A stretch of DNA of 64,000 bases from JAGWBJ01 sp034423015. Lineage in GTDB: Bacteria; Chloroflexota; Dehalococcoidia; Lucifugimonadales; JAGWBF01. The stretch lies in contig DAOUJG010000064.1 in the NCBI GenBank assembly GCA_034423015.1, positions 1-64,000 on the forward strand, read 5' to 3'. Shown piece by piece: positions 16,386 to 24,250 of the stretch; position 1 is the first letter of the stretch, and every line of letters starts with the position of its first letter. Position numbers and translations under genes: made by a program. The notes under the pieces are model-generated. The model did no database searches. It saw nothing but the letters and a program-made list of their open reading frames with translations, and was not told the origin of the DNA.

Positions 16386-17578
16386 GTGCGGCCCGAGTCG
16401 CCCTGATAAGCTTCCACACCTGCCCCCTGTCTCCCACCGGCGAGGGCAAGGCCGGCGGCATGAACGTCTACGTGCGCGAGGTGTCCCGAAATCTCGGCAG
16501 GTCCGGCGTCCCCGTCGACCTATTCACGCGCAGCCACGCAGGCCATTGCCAGGGTGTCACGCACCTGGAGGAGAACGTCAGGCTGGTGCACCTGGAGGGC
16601 GGACCGGAGGCGGCGACCCCCAACGATCTGTATCCGTACCTGGAGTCCTTCCTGGAGGAGCTCGTCTCCCATGCCCGGCAGGAGGACGCCCGGTACCGGC
16701 TGGTGCACTCCCACTACTGGCTGTCGGGCTGGATCGGCCAGCGCCTGTCCGGCCGCTGGGGGGTGCCCCACGTCGTCACCTTCCATACCTTGGGAGACGT
16801 GAAGATGCAGGCCAAGGCCGGCGAGAGGGAGTCGGACCGGCGGGGCGCGGTGGAGAGGGAGCTTGTCTCAGGGGCGCGTGTGATAATCGCCTCCAGTCCC
16901 CACGAGGAGGACGCGCTGGTCCATCTCTACGACGCCGACCGGAGCCGGATAGAGGTCGTGCCCTGTGGGGTGGACCTGTCCATGTTCAAGCCCCTGGACA
17001 TCGGCGAGGCCCGGAAGCGCCTGGGCCTCAACGGCGAGCGGGTCGTGCTCTACGTCGGGCGGATCGAGGCCATCAAGGGCGTGGACCTTCTGTTGAAGAG
17101 TGCCGCCATAATGGACGGCAAGGACTCCCTGAAAGTTCTTGTCGTGGGCGGAGATGCAACCCGGGGCGGGGAGGTGCGGCGGCTCAAGGGCCTGGCCGAG
17201 GAGTTGGGCCTTGGGCAGGTGATGGAGTTCGTCGGGATGGTGGACCAGAGCGTGCTGCCCCTCTACTACAACGCCGCGGACGTGTGCGTCGTCCCATCCT
17301 ACTACGAGAGCTTCGGACTCGTTGCCCTGGAGGCCCTGGCCTGCGGCACTCCGGTGGTGGCCTCCAGGGTGGGGGGTCTGCCGACGGTGGTCCAGCACGC
17401 CAGGACGGGTTACCTCCAGTCCTGGCGGTGCCCGGAGCCTTTCGCCGACTCCCTGGAGGTAATCCTGGGCAGTAAGGGCCTCAGGAAGAGCATGAGCAGG
17501 GAGGCCCGCAAGCGGGCCGAAGGCATGGGGTGGGAGACGGTCGCCGAGGAGACCAGCCGCCTTTACGATTCCCTGTAG
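16382..17578 (+). CDS. GT4-family glycosyltransferase, MshA-like
   Basis: A 398-residue retaining glycosyltransferase. N-terminal Rossmann domain: VALISFHTCPLSPTGEGKAGGMNVYVREV (residues 6-34), LVHSHYWLSGWIG and HVVTFHTLGDVK. C-terminal domain: EVVPCGVDLSMFKP, VVLYVGRIEAIKGVDLLL and the nucleotide-sugar loop YESFGLVALEALACGTPVVAS near 318-338. The GGMNVYV loop and HTLGDVK match the MshA/sucrose-phosphate-synthase subgroup; MshA transfers GlcNAc to inositol phosphate in mycothiol synthesis. TTG 16382 overlaps the previous stop (TTGA). An MshB-like and an MshD-like gene lie within 2 kb. Assignment as MshA proper is inference. Confidence 0.88.
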   Translation: MSAARVALISFHTCPLSPTGEGKAGGMNVYVREVSRNLGRSGVPVDLFTRSHAGHCQGVTHLEENVRLVHLEGGPEAATPNDLYPYLESFLEELVSHARQEDARYRLVHSHYWLSGWIGQRLSGRWGVPHVVTFHTLGDVKMQAKAGERESDRRGAVERELVSGARVIIASSPHEEDALVHLYDADRSRIEVVPCGVDLSMFKPLDIGEARKRLGLNGERVVLYVGRIEAIKGVDLLLKSAAIMDGKDSLKVLVVGGDATRGGEVRRLKGLAEELGLGQVMEFVGMVDQSVLPLYYNAADVCVVPSYYESFGLVALEALACGTPVVASRVGGLPTVVQHARTGYLQSWRCPEPFADSLEVILGSKGLRKSMSREARKRAEGMGWETVAEETSRLYDSL

Positions 17579-17599
17579 GTCTATCAGGAGACCCCGACA

Positions 17600-18334
17600 G
17601 TGCCCTCACAGCCCCCCAAGGTAGCCAAGTGGCTGGCGCCCATCGGCCGTCATTTCCGCACGAGATTGCTGGGCGGACTCCTGCTCATCGTCCCGGTTGG
17701 CGTCACCTTCCTGATCCTGAAGGCCATCTTCGACTTCCTGGACCCGTTGCTGAAGGACTTCATGGACCAGTTCATCACCGTCTATCCCGGGATGGGCATA
17801 GTCGCGTTGACCATCGTCGTCTACCTGGCCGGGGTCCTGGCGACGCAGGTCGTGGGAAAGCGGATCATCGACGTGGGCATCAACGTGGTGGACCGTATAC
17901 CGGTGGTGAGCGGCGTCTACCGGGCGGCCCGCCAGGCCACCGACGTGTTCTCCAACGTGGCCGCCGGCGACGGCAGATACAGCAGCGTGGTGCTGGTGGA
18001 GTTTCCAGGCTACGGCCTCACGTCGGTGGGGCTGGTCACCGGGAAGATAAAGGACCAGAAGGGGAACGAGCTCCTGGCAGTATACATGCCCACGTCGCCC
18101 TTCCCCACGTCGGGGTTCCTGGTAATCCTGCCCGAGGACCAGGTCACGCCCACGGACCTGGCTGTGGACGACGCCATAAAGATGATAGTCACCGCCGGAG
18201 TGGTGGTACCCCAGTCCATCGACGCCGACTACTACCCCTTCCAGCACGCGCCTTCGGTGGCGCGCAGGGCCGGCCCCGTCGGGGCAGCGACGGAGGAGGC
18301 TCAGTCCGCGGACAACCGCTCCTCGAACCAATGA
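17600..18334 (+). CDS. DUF502 membrane protein
   Basis: A 244-residue DUF502 protein with two transmembrane helices (LLGGLLLIVPVGVTFLILKAIF, about residues 23-44, and MGIVALTIVVYLAGVLATQVVG, about 65-86), followed by a soluble domain with the family motifs RIPVVSGVYRAARQ and VVLVEFPGYGLTSVGLVTG. Function is unknown. GTG 17600 has CAGGAG upstream. The last 34 bases overlap the end of the convergent tandem-GNAT gene. Confidence 0.9.
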   Translation: MPSQPPKVAKWLAPIGRHFRTRLLGGLLLIVPVGVTFLILKAIFDFLDPLLKDFMDQFITVYPGMGIVALTIVVYLAGVLATQVVGKRIIDVGINVVDRIPVVSGVYRAARQATDVFSNVAAGDGRYSSVVLVEFPGYGLTSVGLVTGKIKDQKGNELLAVYMPTSPFPTSGFLVILPEDQVTPTDLAVDDAIKMIVTAGVVVPQSIDADYYPFQHAPSVARRAGPVGAATEEAQSADNRSSNQ

Positions 18335-19206
18335 AGCCTGGCTTCTTCCCGGAAACCCACCGATGTGTATAGACCCACGGCCGGCGCGTTTTCCCCGTCC
18401 ACTTCGAGCTGTATCGACCCGACGCCCTTGGTCCTCATGTACTCCATCCCCCGAAGCAGCAGCGGCTTGCTCAACCCCTGACTCCGGTAAGCCGGCACCA
18501 CTCCTATCATGGAGATGAACCCCACCGAGCGGCCGGGGGCTCCCAGAACGCGCGTCCAGCAGTACCCCGCAACGTCGTCTCCCCGCCTGAGGAGGAGGAC
18601 CCCTTCGTGGCCCGTGCCTGTCATGGCGACCCTGTAGGCCACCTCCTCCGTGGTGTTGGGGCTGAAGCCCCAGCTCCCCGTGAAAGCCTCGTTCTGCGCC
18701 CTGGTGAGGAGGTGCTCCTCCCCCGGACTCATGCTTCGTAGCTCGAAGCCGGCGGGAGGCTCCGGCCGGACGAGCTCCGGCAGCTGCCACCTCAACACCA
18801 GGTACTCGCGGACCTTGGAGAAGCCGTTGCTCTGCAGCAGGCCGCTCCAACGCTCCGGGTCGGGGACACAGATGTGGACGTAGTCGGCGCCCAGCTCCCC
18901 GGCCCTGTCCAGGCCGGACTGCACCAGCAGCGACTCCACGCCCTTCCACGCGTGCCGGGGGTGGACGTTCAGCTCCAGCACGGCCCGGCCGATGCGAGGC
19001 TCGGGATGCACTATCACGTAGCCCTTGGCGGCCTCCCCGCCTACGGCCACCGTGCAGTTGGCCTCGGGGCATAGACCGGGCTGCCTCAGGTCCTCCTCGA
19101 GCAGCTCGTCGGGAAGGGGGTCCTCCTCGCCGCCGGCCCGCCGGACCAGGTTCCTCAGGTCGGCCAGCGCAGGCAGGTCGGACCACGTGAAATTGCGCGT
19201 TCTCAA
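18301..19206 (-). CDS. Tandem GNAT acetyltransferase, MshD-like
   Basis: A 301-residue protein with two GNAT domains: residues about 1-145 (TVAVGGEAAKGYVIVHPEPRIGRAVLELNVHPRHAWKGVESLLV) and about 150-301 (ISMIGVVPAYRSQGLSKPLLLRGMEYM with the pyrophosphate-binding loop, then IQLEVDGENAPAVGLYTSVGFRE). The N-terminal loop RHAWKG is degenerate, the C-terminal loop is intact, and the size matches mycothiol synthase (about 310). TTG 19206 with GGGAG upstream is chosen since sequence further upstream has no family resemblance. The gene is convergent with DUF502 and divergent from the PIG-L deacetylase gene. Its acceptor is unproven. Confidence 0.8.
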   Translation of the reverse strand: MRTRNFTWSDLPALADLRNLVRRAGGEEDPLPDELLEEDLRQPGLCPEANCTVAVGGEAAKGYVIVHPEPRIGRAVLELNVHPRHAWKGVESLLVQSGLDRAGELGADYVHICVPDPERWSGLLQSNGFSKVREYLVLRWQLPELVRPEPPAGFELRSMSPGEEHLLTRAQNEAFTGSWGFSPNTTEEVAYRVAMTGTGHEGVLLLRRGDDVAGYCWTRVLGAPGRSVGFISMIGVVPAYRSQGLSKPLLLRGMEYMRTKGVGSIQLEVDGENAPAVGLYTSVGFREEARLHWFEERLSAD

Positions 19207-19371
19207 GGCAGGGCTCCCAAGGGGCGGGCTGGAAACCGGGTCCGTAGCGGACACGGACCCTCTGGAGGACCCCCACCGGGCATGTCCGGCGGCCCGGGCG
19301 GGGGTTGACACTCGCAGTCGATTGTAGCAGAGTGGTTTTCCCCGTACAAGCCCAGAGTTGGAGGCTGCCTT

Positions 19372-20076
19372 ATGGACGAGACGCCCGGCCGCGTGCTGGT
19401 TGTGATACCCCATCCCGACGACGCCGAGGGGTGGTGCGGCGGCACCGTTGCGGCATGGGTGAAGGGCGGCGCCCGGGTGTTCTACGTCCTCTGCACGGAC
19501 GGAAGCAAGGGTACCGACGACCCCGAGATGTCTCCCCAGCGCCTGGCCGAGATCAGGGAGAAGGAGCAGCTCGAGGCGGCCTCCGTCCTGGGGGTGGAGG
19601 ACGTGGTGCTCCTGCGCCACGCCGACGGCGAGCTGGAGGACACCCACGAGTTTCGCAGGGAGCTCGTCCGCGCGATTCGCCTTTACCGGCCGGACGTGAT
19701 ACTGTGCCCCGACCCGTACCGGCGCAAGTCCCACTGGCACAGGGACCACCGCATCGCCGGCCAGGTCGCGGCCGACGCGGCCTTCCCCTACGCCCGGGAC
19801 CACCTGCATTTCCAGGAGTTGTACCGCGACGAGGGGCTGGAGACCCACAAGGCGGGCACCATCCTGTTTTGGGCCCCCGACGACCCCGACACCCACGTCG
19901 ACATCGGCGGACACATCGATACCAAGGCCAGGGCCCTCGTGTGCCACCAGAGCCAGAACCGGGGCAGGACCGCGGAGGAGGCGGCCGAGGGGATAAGCCA
20001 ACGGGCCCGACAGGCGGCCGTGGGGTCCCAGGTGGAGTACGCCGAGGCGTTTCGAAAGGTGGAGTTCCGCCGGTAA
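19372..20076 (+). CDS. PIG-L/LmbE-family N-acetylglucosamine deacetylase, MshB/BshB-like
   Basis: A 234-residue zinc deacetylase with the metal motif IPHPDDAEGWCGGT (HPDD at about residues 13-16), the third ligand in SHWHRDHRIAGQ near 124-130, and VLCTDGSKGTDDPEM. Family members remove acetyl from GlcNAc conjugates such as GlcN-inositol or GlcN-malate in thiol cofactor synthesis. ATG 19372 has GGAGG eight bases upstream. A perfect TTGACA lies at 19305-19310, but no good -10 was found at the right distance. It is adjacent to MshD-like and near MshA-like genes. Confidence 0.88.
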   Translation: MDETPGRVLVVIPHPDDAEGWCGGTVAAWVKGGARVFYVLCTDGSKGTDDPEMSPQRLAEIREKEQLEAASVLGVEDVVLLRHADGELEDTHEFRRELVRAIRLYRPDVILCPDPYRRKSHWHRDHRIAGQVAADAAFPYARDHLHFQELYRDEGLETHKAGTILFWAPDDPDTHVDIGGHIDTKARALVCHQSQNRGRTAEEAAEGISQRARQAAVGSQVEYAEAFRKVEFRR

Positions 20077-20091
20077 CCGGAGGCTACGGTA

Positions 20092-20985
20092 TCAGGCGGA
20101 CGCCCCGCCCAGCTCCATTACGAAGACACGGTCCAGACGGGCCAGGTCCTGCTCCACGCTTATGGCGGCCTCCGGGAAGAGGGCTAGGGCCTCTTCCGTC
20201 AGGGGTTGGGCCTGCCCGGGGTCTATCTCCAGGACCATGACTCCCGTGTCCTTGAGCTTGTGGACGGACTGGCGCAGCAGGCGGCGGATCACGTCCAGGC
20301 CGTCGGGCCCGCCGTCCAGCGCCTCCCGCGGTTCCCGTTGCACCTCGGGCTGAAGGGTCGCGATGCGATCGGTGGGTATGTAGGGCAGGTTGGCGACGAT
20401 CAGGTCCACCGGCTCGCTTACCGGCTCCAGAAGGTCCCCTCGGAGAAGGGTCACCCTGTCCTGAACGTTGTGCATCCGGACGTTGGCCTCGGCGATCTTC
20501 AGCGCCTCTTCGGACAACTCGGTGGCGTAGACCCTCGCCGCGGGGAGATGGATGGCCAGGTTGATGGAGATGCCCCCGCTCCCGGTCCCGGCCTCGGCGA
20601 TGACCATCTCCCCCTCGTGCATCCTCATCATTCCCAGGAACAGGCACCGCTCTACCAGCAGCTCCGTCTCCGGCCTGGGGATCATGACGCCGGGGCCCAC
20701 GGCCAGGTCGACGCCGTACATCTCCTTGTGGCCCAGTATGTAGGCCAGGGGTTCACGGCCGAGCCGCCGCTCCAGGAGGCCCTCCAGCAGGTCCGCCTCC
20801 TCGGGAGTCAGCTCCTGCTCCTGGAAGGCGTAGATGCGGTGGCGGGGCACGCTCAGGACATTGGTCAGGAGAAGCTCCGCCTCCAGCCGTGCGTCGGGTA
20901 TGCCGGCGGCCTCCAGGGCGACGTGGGTCTGTTGTATGGTTTCTCCCAGGGCGGCCACGGCGGCTAGCTCGGTGGCCGGATGCAC
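20092..20985 (-). CDS. prmC: Release factor glutamine methyltransferase
   Basis: PrmC methylates the GGQ glutamine of release factors. The protein has an N-terminal helical domain (ARLEAELLLTNVLSVPRHRIYAF), GREPLAYILGHKEMYG, GVMIPRPETELLVE, the SAM motif VIAEAGTGSGGISINLA, ATELSEEALKIAEAN, and the catalytic loop as NLPYIP where most PrmC have NPPY. It follows prfA on the same strand, as often seen. The start is uncertain: the frame runs back into prfA, and GTG 20985 (297 residues) is the first plausible start after the prfA stop. Confidence 0.9.
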   Translation of the reverse strand: MHPATELAAVAALGETIQQTHVALEAAGIPDARLEAELLLTNVLSVPRHRIYAFQEQELTPEEADLLEGLLERRLGREPLAYILGHKEMYGVDLAVGPGVMIPRPETELLVERCLFLGMMRMHEGEMVIAEAGTGSGGISINLAIHLPAARVYATELSEEALKIAEANVRMHNVQDRVTLLRGDLLEPVSEPVDLIVANLPYIPTDRIATLQPEVQREPREALDGGPDGLDVIRRLLRQSVHKLKDTGVMVLEIDPGQAQPLTEEALALFPEAAISVEQDLARLDRVFVMELGGASA

Positions 20986-21013
20986 CCGGCGTGCCGGGAG
21001 GCGTGGCGGTGCA

Positions 21014-22120
21014 TCAGGCCAGGCCGTCTCCCAGGAGCTTCTCCTGCTCCCAGGATGCCAGGGCATCCACCAACGGGTCCATCTCGCCGGCGAGCAGCTT
21101 CTGAATGCCGTGGAGTGACTCCCGGAGGCGGTGGTCGCTTATGCGGTCCTGGGGGAAGTTGTAGGTCCGGATCTTCTCGGCGCGCTCCCCGGTCCCCACC
21201 TGGGCCCGCCGCGCCTGGGTGATCTGGGTGTCCTGCCTCTGCTGCTCCGCCTCGTACAGGCGGGCCCTCAGGATGGACATGGCCTTCTGCTTGTTCTTGA
21301 ACTGGGAGCGCTCGTCCTGGCACACGGCCACCGTCCCCGTGGGGACGTGGACCATCCGCACCGCGGTGGCCACCTTGTTCACGTTCTGGCCCCCTGCGCC
21401 GCTGGCGTGGAATATGTCCACGCGGACGTCCTCTGCGTTTATCTGCACGTCAACGTCGTCGGCCTCGGGCAGCACGGCGACCGTTGCGGTGGAGGTGTGG
21501 ATGCGGCCCGACGCCTCGGTGACGGGGACCCTCTGGACCCGGTGGGCGCCCCGCTCGAACTTGAGCCGGCTGAAGGCCCCCGGCCCGTTGACCTCGAACA
21601 CCACTTCCTTTATGCCCCCCAGGGGCGACGCGTTGTAGTGGAGCTGGTCCACGTCCCAGCCCAGGAGCAGCGCGTAGCGGGTGTACATCCGGTACAGGTC
21701 GGCGGCGAACAGGCCGGCCTCCTGCCCGCCGACGCCCTCGCGGATCTCGACGATGACGCTCTTCTCGTCGTTGGGGTCCTTGGGGAGCAGCGCCAGTCTC
21801 AGCTCCTGCTTCAGGTGCTGGAGCTTCCCGTCCAGGGTCTCCAGCTCCTCCTTGGCCAGGGCGGCGAGCGCCTGGTCCGCGTCCTCCCTCAGCAGGGCCC
21901 GGGCGTCCGCCCGCTCCTCCAGCAGCCCCAGGTACTTGCGGTACATGGCGACGATGCCTTCGATCGAAGCCCGCTCCTTGGCGAGCTTCTGTACCTGCTC
22001 GAAGTCCGTGGAAACGGCGGGGTCCGACAGCAAGCTGTCTATCTGATGGAGACGCGCCTCCACGGACGCGAGCTTGCCCAGTAGCGGGTCCACGGCCCCT
22101 CTTCGCTCCTCCGTCACCAT
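21014..22120 (-). CDS. prfA: Peptide chain release factor 1
   Basis: RF1 ends translation at UAA and UAG. The 368-residue protein has the discriminator PVT in VQRVPVTEASGRIHTST (the PxT of RF1, not SPF of RF2) and the catalytic GGQ in SGAGGQNVNKVATAVR. It also has EIREGVGGQEAGLFAADLYRMY and the C-terminal RTYNFPQDRISDHR. ATG 22120 follows a short purine stretch. Its stop at 21014 precedes prmC. Confidence 0.96.
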   Translation of the reverse strand: MVTEERRGAVDPLLGKLASVEARLHQIDSLLSDPAVSTDFEQVQKLAKERASIEGIVAMYRKYLGLLEERADARALLREDADQALAALAKEELETLDGKLQHLKQELRLALLPKDPNDEKSVIVEIREGVGGQEAGLFAADLYRMYTRYALLLGWDVDQLHYNASPLGGIKEVVFEVNGPGAFSRLKFERGAHRVQRVPVTEASGRIHTSTATVAVLPEADDVDVQINAEDVRVDIFHASGAGGQNVNKVATAVRMVHVPTGTVAVCQDERSQFKNKQKAMSILRARLYEAEQQRQDTQITQARRAQVGTGERAEKIRTYNFPQDRISDHRLRESLHGIQKLLAGEMDPLVDALASWEQEKLLGDGLA

Positions 22121-22139
22121 GCGACGTTATGACTAGTCA

Positions 22140-22169
22140 AGTTTATCCCAATGGAGCATGCGAACACAA
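22140..22169 (-). promoter_or_regulatory. Predicted promoter for prfA-prmC
   Basis: On the minus strand TTGTGT (22169-22164), 18 bases, TAAACT (22145-22140), about 20 bases before the prfA ATG. The leader would be short. Confidence 0.4.
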
Positions 22170-22211
22170 GGATTCAACGCCGGACCCGGGGCTCCGGGTG
22201 GGCGCGTGGCG

Positions 22212-22217
22212 TATAAT
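22212..22217 (+). promoter_or_regulatory. -10 element upstream of trpF
   Basis: A perfect TATAAT 54 bases before the trpF ATG. No clear -35 lies at 16-18 bases. No leader peptide rich in Trp codons was seen between it and trpF. Confidence 0.4.
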
Positions 22218-22270
22218 GGGTATCGCCGGGAGACGCATCCCCCGGGAGTATGCGCAAAGGATAGGTCCTC

Positions 22271-22993
22271 ATGAGGGCATTCCCCGACGCCGGGAGCGGG
22301 ACCAGGGTCAAGATATGCGGCGTTCAACGCACCGATGACGCCATCGAGGCGGCGCGGTCCGGCGCGGACTTCATCGGAATCGCCTTCGTACCGGGCCGCA
22401 GGCGGACGCTGGAGACCTCCCAGGCCCGCCGCATCGTGTCCACTCTTAGGGATGCCGTGGACCGCCCCCCCAAGGTGGTGGGGCTCACCGCGGCCCAGCC
22501 GTTGAAGGACGTCCGGCGCATCGTCGCGGAGTCGGGCGTGGACATGGTCCAGCTCTGTGGAGGCGAGGACCTGGACTACGCCGAAGGCGTGGGTGTCCCC
22601 GTGATAAGGGTGGTCCACGTCCCCCTCTCCCAGGACCGCCGGGAGACCCTGGACGAGATACGCCGTGAGGTCCGGGCCTTCCGGGACCGCGGCCATACGG
22701 TGACCCTGGACCGAAAGGTCGGCGAGCTCCAGGGGGGCACGGGAGAGAGCTTCGACTGGGAGTTGGCCAGGGCTCTCGCCGGCGAGGGCTACTGCTTCTT
22801 CCTGGCCGGGGGCCTGACTCCCGACAACGTGGGCGAGGCGATGCGTACCGTCCGGCCCTGGGGCGTGGACGTGTCCACCGGAGTGGAGACTGGCGGGTCC
22901 AAGGACCACGGCAAGATAAGCGCGTTCGTCGCCGCGGCCAAGGCGGCGCAGACCGACTTTAGCGGGGACGGAGCCGCGTCCCCGGAGAGGTGA
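22271..22993 (+). CDS. trpF: Phosphoribosylanthranilate isomerase
   Basis: TrpF catalyses the Amadori rearrangement in tryptophan synthesis. The 240-residue TIM barrel has KICGVQRTDDAIEAARSGADFIGIAFVPGRRR (catalytic Cys in KICG near residue 16), VVGLTAAQPL, VDMVQLCGGED, TLDRKVGELQGGTGESFDW (Asp near 143) and FLAGGLTPDNVGEA, ending with VDVSTGVETGGSKDHGKI. ATG 22271. It is followed three bases later by trpB. Confidence 0.95.
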   Translation: MRAFPDAGSGTRVKICGVQRTDDAIEAARSGADFIGIAFVPGRRRTLETSQARRIVSTLRDAVDRPPKVVGLTAAQPLKDVRRIVAESGVDMVQLCGGEDLDYAEGVGVPVIRVVHVPLSQDRRETLDEIRREVRAFRDRGHTVTLDRKVGELQGGTGESFDWELARALAGEGYCFFLAGGLTPDNVGEAMRTVRPWGVDVSTGVETGGSKDHGKISAFVAAAKAAQTDFSGDGAASPER

Positions 22994-22996
22994 CCC

Positions 22997-24220
22997 ATGG
23001 TGGAAGTGAAGACCGGCCCCGGCGGCCCGGCCGGCCTGCCCGACGCAAGGGGCCGTTTCGGCCAGTTCGGCGGCAGGTACGTTCCCGAGACCCTGATGGC
23101 GGCCCTGGAGGAGCTGGAGTCGGTATACGCCCGGGCCAGGGAGGACGCCGGGTTCCAGGATGAGCTGCGGAAGCTGTACACGACGTACGCGGGCCGGCCC
23201 ACGGCCCTCTACTTTGCCGAGAACCTCACTCGGCGCCTGGGCGGGGCCCGCATCTACCTCAAGCGGGAGGACCTGGCCCACACCGGCGCCCACAAGATCA
23301 ACAACGCGTTGGGGCAGGCCCTCCTGGCCAGGCACGTGGGGAAGCGGCGGATCATAGCCGAGACCGGCGCCGGCCAGCACGGGGTCGCCACCGCCACCGC
23401 CTGCGCCATGATGGGCCTCAAGTGCATAGTCTACATGGGCACCGAGGACGTACGCCGCCAGTCGCCCAACGTCTACCGCATGCGGCTGCTGGGGGCCGAG
23501 GTCCGCCAGGTCGAGTCGGGCAGCCGGACGCTGAAAGACGCCATAAACGAGGCCATCAGGGACTGGGTCACCAACGTGGAGACCACCCACTACCTGCTGG
23601 GCAGCGCCGTGGGCCCCCATCCCTACCCCATGATGGTGCGGGACTTCCAGTCGGTGATCGGCGTTGAGGCGCGCGCCCAGCTGCTGGAGGCCGCCGGACG
23701 TCTGCCCGACTACGTCGTCGCCTGCGTGGGAGGGGGCAGCAACTCCATCGGCATGTTCTCCGCCTTCGTTGCCGACGAGGAGGTCCGCCTGGTGGGCGTC
23801 GAGGCGGGGGGAGACGGCCTGGACAGCGGCCGCCACGCCGCCCCCCTGAGCGCGGGAGAGCCCGGTGTGCTTCACGGCGCCATGTCCTACCTCATGCAGG
23901 ACGCCCACGGGCAGGTGCTGGAGACCCACAGCATATCGGCCGGCCTGGACTACCCGGGCGTGGGCCCGGAGCACAGCTACCTGAAGGACTCGGGGCGTGC
24001 CGACTACGTGGCCGTCGACGACAAGGGGGCGCTGGCGGGCTTCCACCTCCTCTCCTCCACCGAAGGGATCATCCCGGCGCTGGAGGCGGCCCACGCCGTT
24101 CACCACGTGTCCCTGATGGCGCCCGGGCTGGCCGGGGACAGGATAGTCCTGATGTGCCTGAGCGGACGGGGGGACAAGGACATACACGTGGTCGCCGAGT
24201 CCTCGGGCGTGGACGTCTAG
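22997..24220 (+). CDS. trpB: Tryptophan synthase beta subunit
   Basis: TrpB joins indole and serine with PLP. The 407-residue protein has GQFGGRYVPETLM at the N terminus, the PLP lysine in LKREDLAHTGAHKINNALGQ near residues 86-105, ETGAGQHGVATA, the phosphate loop ACVGGGSNSIGMF near 245, and PGVGPEHSYLKDSGRADYV. ATG 22997 with GGAGAGG upstream. It pairs with trpF; trpA is not in the window, so the trp genes are at least partly dispersed. Confidence 0.97.
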   Translation: MVEVKTGPGGPAGLPDARGRFGQFGGRYVPETLMAALEELESVYARAREDAGFQDELRKLYTTYAGRPTALYFAENLTRRLGGARIYLKREDLAHTGAHKINNALGQALLARHVGKRRIIAETGAGQHGVATATACAMMGLKCIVYMGTEDVRRQSPNVYRMRLLGAEVRQVESGSRTLKDAINEAIRDWVTNVETTHYLLGSAVGPHPYPMMVRDFQSVIGVEARAQLLEAAGRLPDYVVACVGGGSNSIGMFSAFVADEEVRLVGVEAGGDGLDSGRHAAPLSAGEPGVLHGAMSYLMQDAHGQVLETHSISAGLDYPGVGPEHSYLKDSGRADYVAVDDKGALAGFHLLSSTEGIIPALEAAHAVHHVSLMAPGLAGDRIVLMCLSGRGDKDIHVVAESSGVDV

Positions 24221-24250
24221 CCCCGGTTGTCCGTGCACGCCTTCTGGGAG

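Noticed and set aside
18301..20001. Extension of the tandem GNAT gene to 20001
   Set aside because: The extra 265 residues are antisense to the PIG-L deacetylase gene and have no family resemblance; TTG 19206 has a good ribosome binding site.
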